Assembly (NCBI GenBank): GCA_003290165.1
Contig: QNQO01000597.1
Location: forward strand, 496,001 to 560,000
From: Berberis thunbergii
Lineage: Eukaryota > Streptophyta > Magnoliopsida > Ranunculales > Berberidaceae
Reading direction: 5' to 3'
Length of the DNA stretch: 64,000 nucleotides
Numbering within the stretch: the stretch's first letter is position 1; every line of letters begins with the position of its first letter. This document shows positions 63,047 to 64,000 of this stretch, piece by piece. Under the pieces are notes generated by a model, which had not been told where the DNA came from, did not search any database, and saw only the letters and a program-made list of their open reading frames with translations. Position numbers and translations under genes: made by a program.

Positions 63047-64000
63047 CTCCTTACGGCTGGAGCTGCCCAGGGATGAGAAGCGGTCATTCCCAAACAGATA
63101 TCTCCCACACTCTTGGTTCTCGTATTTTCTCTTTTACATTGTTGTTAAGTCGTATTTTTTCCCCTTGAGAGAATGCAGCGTGAATTAACTGCTTTGAAGC
63201 ACACTTTTTCAGTTGAGGCTGAAAGCAGGTTGGTTGGTTGGTTTTTCTTTTAATTTTGTTTTTCAGTGTAATATGTACAGGGATAGATGAGAAAGTGTGG
63301 TGTACTGATTGTGAAGAAGAGTATAACCATCATCAACACCTAAGTGGTGGTAAGAGTAGTAGTTCGGGGAGGATCTTAATTTTGGTTTTCTTTCATGTAA
63401 AGAGCAGTAGTTGTAACGAGTGCAGGTTCCGGGGTAAAACCTCAACCTAGCCACTGTTGTATGTGAATGATAAACTACGGAGTTATTAACAGTGCGAGTT
63501 TTAGAATTCTTCTCTTGTATAATAAGTGTGTGATGATCTGTATTTTCAGTATAGTAGTATTGAATTGATGTATGGTATCATAGTGCTACCGTAGAGCAAG
63601 AGAAAGCAACAGGCGTTGGCCACCTGTGCCTCCCAACTTTCCGAACATAAATCACCAGTGTACCTTACCTTGCTGTGCTACGTGCCCCTTGCAGCAATCC
63701 TCCCTTTCAGTTCCTCTCGCTGCATGATTCCCAAAGGCCTTTGCTCGGCTTGCTTATGGTGAGTAGTTGACAATAAGAGAACGATTAGACGAAGTTCTGC
63801 ACCAGAAATTTATGGTTCTTTCTTTTATCATTTACATAGCAATTTCATTGGAGATTGTACAATCGTGCTTGTTGCACCACATCACCCCGTAACATCGTTG
63901 CCACTTGCTGCCTCCTCTTTAATCATCCTCCATATTTATATTTACCAGCAATGTCCAAATGTTCCATTTTGGAAACTCCGGGTCTGTTTGGTTGGTCATT
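63047..64000. other. MORN gene 3' UTR and downstream spacer
   Basis: The 3' UTR probably extends to about 63500-63600. After that no gene is seen. The last 20 bases (gggtctgtttggttggtca) look like the beginning of a MITE of the type in metacaspase intron 3, cut by the window edge. Confidence 0.45.

Overview
The window is nuclear DNA of a flowering plant, most likely a eudicot. Genes have GT-AG introns, AT-rich introns and spacers, and plant-type families: an LSD1-finger type I metacaspase, a KIB/DUF295 F-box protein and a group II WRKY fragment. Many plant transposons surround them. I see no rRNA, tRNA, CRISPR array or organellar gene block.

Four complete protein genes are supported. They are a type I metacaspase close to Arabidopsis MC1 (minus strand, five exons, 15677-23468), ribosomal protein eL43/RPL37A (minus strand, five exons, 31742-34552), a single-exon F-box/DUF295 gene (plus strand, 35291-36625) and a MORN-repeat membrane protein gene (plus strand, three exons, 55568-63046). 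In addition, 1895-2511 holds the two last coding exons of an eIF4G-type gene, with no upstream exon visible in the window. Position 3441-3640 holds a broken IST1-like (ESCRT) gene start. The genes look independent of each other; there are no operons.

Most of the rest is mobile DNA, and several elements can be delimited to the base by their target-site duplications (TSDs). 5181-11422 is an L1-type LINE (minus strand) with a 16-bp TSD, an internally deleted endonuclease and a 594-bp TRIM retrotransposon nested in its first ORF. 24355-27417 is a Mutator-like element with about 0.3-kb terminal inverted repeats (TIRs) and a perfect 9-bp TSD. It carries a captured WRKY gene fragment and a second captured coiled-coil gene fragment, so it is a Pack-MULE. 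hAT-like non-autonomous elements with 8-bp TSDs lie at 702-1367, 13398-14523, 32627-33757 (inside intron 1 of RPL37A) and 54231-54694. A separate three-copy MITE family lies at about 38960-39515, 51435-52012 and 53559-54010. A foldback element with a 10-bp TSD lies at 47157-47744. SINEs lie at 4073-4207, 22183-22303, 24031-24207 and 45079-45220. Decayed Copia (39519-41190), Gypsy (about 42200-46092) and 5'-truncated LINE (28285-30407) copies fill much of the remainder.

Layout: 0-5 kb eIF4G tail, IST1 relic and small repeats; 5-11.4 kb LINE plus TRIM; 11.4-15.6 kb repeats including a hAT; 15.7-23.5 kb metacaspase with a 3.8-kb last intron; 24-27.4 kb SINE and Pack-MULE; 28-30.4 kb truncated LINE; 31.7-34.7 kb RPL37A; 35.3-36.6 kb F-box gene; 37-55 kb repeat-rich spacer; 55.4-63.5 kb MORN gene with a 5.3-kb first intron. 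The strongest candidate for something new is the Pack-MULE. It is structurally complete, and I cannot tell from sequence alone whether it is transcribed or recently active.
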